DNA of 10,312 nucleotides from positions 144-10,455 of the forward strand of contig MGGO01000017.1 of the NCBI GenBank assembly GCA_001792465.1. Reading direction: 5' to 3'. Numbering within the stretch: position 1 is the stretch's first letter; each line of letters begins with the position of its first letter. The notes below the pieces were generated by a model. The model did not search any database, was not told the origin of the DNA, and worked only from the letters and a program-made list of their open reading frames with translations. Positions 7,093 to 10,312 of the stretch are shown here, in pieces. This DNA is from Candidatus Woesebacteria bacterium RIFCSPHIGHO2_01_FULL_44_10 (GTDB lineage: Bacteria; Patescibacteriota; Microgenomatia; UBA8517). A program made the translations under genes and the position numbers.

Positions 7093-7098
7093 TATAAT
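7093..7098 (+). promoter_or_regulatory. -10 box (TATAAT) of toxin-antitoxin operon, leaderless-type
   Basis: A perfect TATAAT lies in the 31-bp gap after the GT2 gene. Transcription would be expected to start about 7 bases downstream, near 7105, essentially at the ATG at 7106. No good -35 hexamer is seen at 16-18 bp spacing (TTAGTT at 7071 is poor). No Shine-Dalgarno site is present. This supports a leaderless mRNA, and thus ATG 7106 over ATG 7097 as the start. Confidence 0.6.
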
Positions 7099-7105
7099 GA
7101 ATGGT

Positions 7106-7447
7106 ATGAACAAACTGGTTCCGTTTTCAGAAATATCAAAATTGTCAAAGAGACTCTCTTTTCTCGGAAGTGCCTCTGTCGTGGTTGATGAAGAAAATGT
7201 TCCTATTGGTTATGTTATGGGGAGAGACTTATTTGTTTCGTTGTTAGAACTCATTGATGAAGAATTTGAGAAAAAAGTTGCTGACCCACAAAAAGCATTT
7301 GATAACCCAGCGGGAAGGCTTATAGATATTATTGAGAGAAACTTGCCATTGCGGCCCGAAGTTATTGCTGAAATTGAAGAAGCTAAAAAGACTAAGAGGG
7401 AAGATTGGATACCTTTTGAAGAAGTAGTTGCCAGCCTTAATGTATGA
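7106..7447 (+). CDS. Phd/YefM-like antitoxin
   Basis: 113 residues from ATG 7106; an alternative in-frame ATG at 7097 adds three residues (MNG) but overlaps the -10 box. The N-terminal half (VPFSEISKLSKRL, then SVVVDEENVPIGYVMGRDLFVSLLE) follows the Phd/YefM pattern: short strand, helix pair, a beta hairpin with valines around a charged turn, then a helix. This half would bind operator DNA. The second half (about 50-113) is acidic and helical, ending EDWIPFEEVVASL, the type of extended tail that wraps and neutralises a toxin. It overlaps the RelE/ParE-like toxin gene by 8 bp, the usual antitoxin-first order. Sequence similarity to known Phd proteins is weak, so the family name is inferred from pattern and partner. 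The pair likely represses its own promoter, but no clear operator palindrome was found. Confidence 0.65.
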   Translation: MNKLVPFSEISKLSKRLSFLGSASVVVDEENVPIGYVMGRDLFVSLLELIDEEFEKKVADPQKAFDNPAGRLIDIIERNLPLRPEVIAEIEEAKKTKREDWIPFEEVVASLNV

Positions 7448-7694
7448 AGTCAAATTTACTCCCAAGGGAAAACGAGACTTAAAAAAACTTTCTAAAGATA
7501 TACGTTCTAGAGTTGTCAAGAAACTAGAATTTTATTCAAAGGAACCTGATCCTCTCGAATTCTCAAAGCCCTTGGTGGATTTACCCCCAGCCACTCACCG
7601 TTTTAAGGTCGGTTCTTATCGGATTGCGTTCTATATTGAGGAAAAAATTATTTTTATCGTCCGCATCCGCCACAGAAAAGATATTTATAGATAA
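7440..7694 (+). CDS. RelE/ParE superfamily toxin
   Basis: 84 residues from ATG 7440, overlapping the antitoxin end by 8 bp. A TTG at 7428 is in frame, but MYEVKFTPKGKRDLKKL is the standard RelE/ParE start. Helices rich in Lys/Arg occupy about 8-35, followed by HRFKVGSYRIAFYI and a C-terminal strand RIRHRKDIY. R61, R79 and Y83 fall where E. coli RelE has its catalytic Arg61, Arg81 and Tyr87, suggesting an active ribosome-dependent mRNA endonuclease; ParE-type gyrase inhibition is the alternative. The length is normal for the family. The gene is intact and probably translated by coupling to the antitoxin. Confidence 0.87.
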   Translation: MYEVKFTPKGKRDLKKLSKDIRSRVVKKLEFYSKEPDPLEFSKPLVDLPPATHRFKVGSYRIAFYIEEKIIFIVRIRHRKDIYR

Positions 7695-7713
7695 GTTCTG
7701 GGTGGGGTATACT
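7684..7713 (+). promoter_or_regulatory. Promoter of SDR-GT4-flippase operon, near-leaderless
   Basis: A -10 box TATACT (7708-7713) is preceded at 18 bp by TTTATA (7684-7689, 4 of 6 match to TTGACA), which lies inside the end of the toxin gene. The expected transcription start, about 7720, is only one or two bases before the ATG at 7722. No Shine-Dalgarno site is visible, so the mRNA would have almost no leader. The gap between toxin and SDR genes is 27 bp and holds no terminator, so read-through from upstream is also possible. Confidence 0.55.
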
Positions 7714-7721
7714 AAAGAAAG

Positions 7722-8471
7722 ATGAGATTTAAAGACAAAGTCGTGGTGGTGACCGGCAGCAGCCGTGGGATGGGCCGGGAGATCGCCATTGCCTTTGGCC
7801 GTGAGGGTGCAAAAGTTGTGGTCAATTATCGCAGTAATTTAGAGGAAGCCCGGGGGGTTGAAAACCAGGTTAAAATTGCGGGAGGTGAGGCGGTTAGCAT
7901 CCAAGCGGATGTAAGCCACCCCGAAGAGGTAAAAAAACTTTTTGAGGAAACGGTCAAAACTTTTGGCAGGGTGGATATTTTAGTTAATAATGCCGGGATT
8001 GAAAGACCCAAACCATTTTTACAAGTCACGTTTGAAGACATGGAGGAGGTTTTTCAGACCAATTTTCTGGGCCTATTTGTAGCTTGCCAGGAAGCGGTCA
8101 AGATCATGCAAAAAACCGGTGGCGGTAAAATTATAAATACGGCCTCTGTTCGCGGACTCGACTACATGGGGCGGGTAGGAAACATGGACTATTCAGCCAG
8201 TAAAGCCGCGGTAATTAATTTCACCAGAACCTTGGCCAAGGCCGTTGCGCCGGCAATTTGTGTTAATGCCATTGCGCCTGGCCCGACCGAGACCGATATG
8301 GCCAAGACCTGGACGGCGGAGGAGAGGGCGCAGAAAGAAAGAAAGTCACGGTTGGGCAGGCTGATGCAACCGGCTGAGATTGCCCAAGCCGTTTTGTATC
8401 TGGCCAGTCAAGATGGTATTACCGGTGAAATTATGGTTATCGACGGCGGCTATAGCTTGGGAAGCGATTAA
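7722..8471 (+). CDS. Short-chain dehydrogenase/reductase (FabG-like)
   Basis: 249 residues, the normal length for a classical SDR. The Rossmann motif TGSSRGMG is at 11-18, D63 in the adenine-binding QADVS, NNAG at 89-92, and the catalytic tetrad N114, S142, Y157, K161 (YSASK) is complete; PG at 186-187 and a C-terminal DGGY follow. R37 after the second strand (VNYRSN) suggests NADP(H). The family includes 3-oxoacyl-ACP reductase FabG, sugar dehydrogenases and keto-sugar reductases. No fatty-acid genes are nearby, and the stop abuts the start of a GT4 glycosyltransferase, so reduction of a sugar or sugar-nucleotide intermediate is as plausible as a FabG role. The enzyme is probably soluble and cytoplasmic. 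The SDR call is certain; the substrate is unknown. Confidence 0.93.
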   Translation: MRFKDKVVVVTGSSRGMGREIAIAFGREGAKVVVNYRSNLEEARGVENQVKIAGGEAVSIQADVSHPEEVKKLFEETVKTFGRVDILVNNAGIERPKPFLQVTFEDMEEVFQTNFLGLFVACQEAVKIMQKTGGGKIINTASVRGLDYMGRVGNMDYSASKAAVINFTRTLAKAVAPAICVNAIAPGPTETDMAKTWTAEERAQKERKSRLGRLMQPAEIAQAVLYLASQDGITGEIMVIDGGYSLGSD

Positions 8472-9554
8472 ATGAAAAAAATTGCAATTGATACAGGACC
8501 TTTGAAAGGTGAACACAAGTTTCGGGGAATTGGCATGATGACGCAGGAGCTCATCGGCGCTTTTGAGATATTGGGAGATAAAAATATTAAGATCTCAGCA
8601 GTGGATTTTGAAGGGGCTGATCTGTCTAAGTATGATCTAGTACATTATCAAGTTTTCAATCCTTTTTTTGACACCTTACCTGATGAGTTTCCCACGAAAG
8701 CCGTGGTGACTATTCATGATCTAATTTATCTGATCTACCCGCAGCACTATCCGCCGGGGATCCGCGGGAAACTTCGTTTCTGGCGCCAGAAAAGACGAGT
8801 CCAAAAAGCAAGCGCAATTCTGACTATCTCCGAGACCTCAAAAAAAGACATTATTCGTTTCTTGGGTATTAAACCAGAAAAGGTTCACGTTGTTCACTTG
8901 GCGCCTAAGAAGATTTTCAGAAAGTTGGAAACTACAAAGCGTTCTAGTCTCCCAAAACGTTTTGTCTTATATGTTGGTGACGTTAACTACAATAAAAACC
9001 TACACACTTTGATTCACGCTTGTAAGTTGGCCAAGATACCCCTGGTGATTTCGGGCAAGAAAGCTCTTGAGGTAGCTCAAGGCGGGGAAACGATGCTTAA
9101 CGAACTTAAAGGCCCGATGGACTGGTGGAGGTTTGTTTCGGGCCAGCCTCATCCGGAAAACGCTCACTATGCGAAAATGGCCCACCATTTTCGTCACAAC
9201 AAAAATATCTTAACCTTGGGCTTTGTACCGGATGAAGATTTAGTAGTACTTTATAATCTTGCCACCGTTTATGTCCAGCCTTCATTTTATGAGGGTTTTG
9301 GACTCTCGATTCTGGAAGCTATGGCTTGTGGCACTCCTGTCATTGCCACGCGGATTAACACCCACGTTGAGATTGCTGAGGATGCTGCTATCTTTGTTGA
9401 TCCAAAAGACGCCAAGTCAATGGCAAACAAAATCAGTGAAGTAGTAAATAATAGAATAACTACCGATAAGTTAATCAAAAGTGGTTATAACGTAGTCAAA
9501 AAGTACTCGTGGAAAAAAACTGCTCAAGAAACTCTTGCTGTTTATAATGATTAA
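8472..9554 (+). CDS. GT4 family glycosyltransferase
   Basis: 360 residues; the ATG directly follows the SDR stop, with a weak GGGAAG upstream. It has the GT-B fold pattern: an N-terminal domain with FRGIGMMTQEL (17-27) and HDLIYLIYPQHYP (82-94), the central LYVGDVNYNKNLHTLI (166-181), and a C-terminal nucleotide-sugar-binding domain with VQPSFYEGFGLSILEAMACGTPV. E274 and E282 form the EX7E motif of retaining GT4 enzymes. The HDL and NKNL patterns resemble mannosyltransferase-like members, but the sugar cannot be fixed. Residues about 198-243 (ALEVAQGG to HHFRHN) form an insertion between the donor-domain strand VISGKK and NILTLGFV that is longer than usual. It is probably a cytoplasmic or membrane-peripheral enzyme building the glycan exported by the flippase encoded next, whose start lies within its last 8 bp. 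Confidence 0.92.
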   Translation: MKKIAIDTGPLKGEHKFRGIGMMTQELIGAFEILGDKNIKISAVDFEGADLSKYDLVHYQVFNPFFDTLPDEFPTKAVVTIHDLIYLIYPQHYPPGIRGKLRFWRQKRRVQKASAILTISETSKKDIIRFLGIKPEKVHVVHLAPKKIFRKLETTKRSSLPKRFVLYVGDVNYNKNLHTLIHACKLAKIPLVISGKKALEVAQGGETMLNELKGPMDWWRFVSGQPHPENAHYAKMAHHFRHNKNILTLGFVPDEDLVVLYNLATVYVQPSFYEGFGLSILEAMACGTPVIATRINTHVEIAEDAAIFVDPKDAKSMANKISEVVNNRITTDKLIKSGYNVVKKYSWKKTAQETLAVYND

Positions 9555-10312
9555 AAAAATAATTACTCACCCCCTTTTTTCCGGCAGCGCTGTAATGTTT
9601 GGTGGAAGTATGATCGTCAACGGTTTCAATTATCTTTACCATCTTTTAATGGGGAGGATTTTAGGGCCGGCTGATTATGGCAGCTTGGCCAGCATTTACT
9701 CGATTCTTTATGTTGTCGGTATCGTCCCGTTGTCAACCAGCTTTGCAATTGTGAAATTTATCTCCCATGCCAAAAGCAAAAAAGAAAGAAGTGGTATCCA
9801 TCAGTCATTGCAGAAATTTGTTTTGAAATTGGCCCTCGTGGTGTCTGTGATAATTTTTCTTACATCACCCTTTTTAGCTAAGTTCTTGCATCTGAAAGAA
9901 GTCGTCAGCGTTGCTTTGATTGCGCCTTTAACTTTCTTTTTACTAATTACACTCGTGAATCAAGCCTCAATGCAAGGCGTCTTAAAATTTTTCGGCACAG
10001 TTGGGCCCAGTTTAACTAACGCGATTGGCAAGCTCGTATTAGGTTTAGTTCTTGTCTTTTTAGGACTTGGTGTAACAGGGGCTGTCTTTGCAATTCTTTT
10101 AGCAATTATAATTTCATACCTTTTTTCCGTATGGCTGAAGCGAGGATTGTTTGACGCCAAACCCCAAAAGGATCATTTCTCGATAAACAGGTTTTTAAGA
10201 TATGCCTGGCCGGTTTTAATGCAAGCCCTTTCTTTTACCGCTTTTTTTACCGTAGATGTTATTTTGGTCAAACATTTTTTTCCTCCTTTTGAGGCGGGTC
10301 TTTACGCTGCGC
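9547..10312 (+). CDS. Wzx-like polysaccharide flippase (MATE/MOP superfamily), N-terminal part
   Basis: The frame is open from ATG 9547 to the window end, giving 255 complete codons, so the 3' half is missing. The N-terminus MIKKIITHPLFSGSAVMFGGSMI leads into a first membrane helix, followed by the signature GRILGPADYGSLASIYSILYVV (36-57) typical of Polysacc_synt/Wzx exporters. Further helices fall at about 52-70, 90-106, 118-138, 160-175 and 180-196, and a second-bundle start RYAWPVLMQALSFTAFFTVDVILV is seen near the end. The family moves undecaprenyl-linked oligosaccharides from the inner to the outer face of the membrane. The ATG lies inside the end of the GT4 gene (8-bp overlap), pointing to coupled translation and a joint pathway. 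No clear ribosome site is seen. Family confidence is high; the cargo is unknown. Confidence 0.9.
   Translation, partial: MIKKIITHPLFSGSAVMFGGSMIVNGFNYLYHLLMGRILGPADYGSLASIYSILYVVGIVPLSTSFAIVKFISHAKSKKERSGIHQSLQKFVLKLALVVSVIIFLTSPFLAKFLHLKEVVSVALIAPLTFFLLITLVNQASMQGVLKFFGTVGPSLTNAIGKLVLGLVLVFLGLGVTGAVFAILLAIIISYLFSVWLKRGLFDAKPQKDHFSINRFLRYAWPVLMQALSFTAFFTVDVILVKHFFPPFEAGLYAA

Noticed and set aside
7695..7721. Search for a terminator between the toxin and SDR genes
   Set aside because: The 27-bp gap has no stem with a T-tract; it holds only the -10 box.
9543..9548. TATAAT just before and overlapping the flippase ATG
   Set aside because: The bases are the codons Tyr-Asn at the end of the GT4 gene, no -35 box is evident, and a start about 7 bases downstream would miss the flippase ATG.

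Overview
The window looks like a bacterial cell-surface glycan locus, most likely from the Candidate Phyla Radiation (Microgenomates-like). That assignment is an inference from several things seen together: very tight packing with gaps of about 31 bp or less, moderately AT-rich sequence, few clear Shine-Dalgarno sites, TGA used as a stop (standard bacterial code, not the Gracilibacteria code), and a run of GT-C membrane glycosyltransferases with the DEAALGYNAYS-type first loop. Every gene is on the + strand, and the first and last genes run off the window.

Region 1 (1-7074) is one compact transcription unit. Four consecutive paralogous multi-membrane GT-C glycosyltransferases (PMT/ArnT-like, GT39/GT83 type; the first lacks its 5' end) are joined by 4-11 bp overlaps. 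A cytoplasmic WaaE/KdtX-like GT2 glycosyltransferase follows after 1 bp. Region 2 (7093-7694) is a small toxin-antitoxin pair: a Phd/YefM-like antitoxin and a RelE/ParE-type toxin overlapping by 8 bp, with its own -10 box almost on top of the antitoxin start. Region 3 (7708-10312) has another -10 box just upstream of the gene, then an SDR oxidoreductase, a GT4 glycosyltransferase and the N-terminal part of a Wzx-like polysaccharide flippase, all abutting or overlapping.

A likely scheme is that GT2 and GT4 enzymes build a lipid-linked glycan on the inner face of the membrane and the flippase exports it. The GT-C enzymes then transfer sugars from polyprenyl-phosphate carriers on the outer face, to the glycan or to surface proteins. 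The SDR may reduce a sugar or sugar-nucleotide intermediate. The substrates cannot be read from the sequence.

Two signals are not explained by the gene content. First, short 7-bp and 8-bp tandem repeats sharing a GTTA core recur in at least four places inside the GT-C genes, mostly at predicted cytoplasmic loops or the N-terminus, and some add residues that paralogs lack. Weaker examples occur near the end of the GT2 gene. Second, both internal promoters sit so close to the start codon that their mRNAs would be leaderless or nearly so. No tRNA, rRNA, CRISPR array, insertion sequence or convincing terminator was seen, and no stretch over 300 bases lacks a gene.
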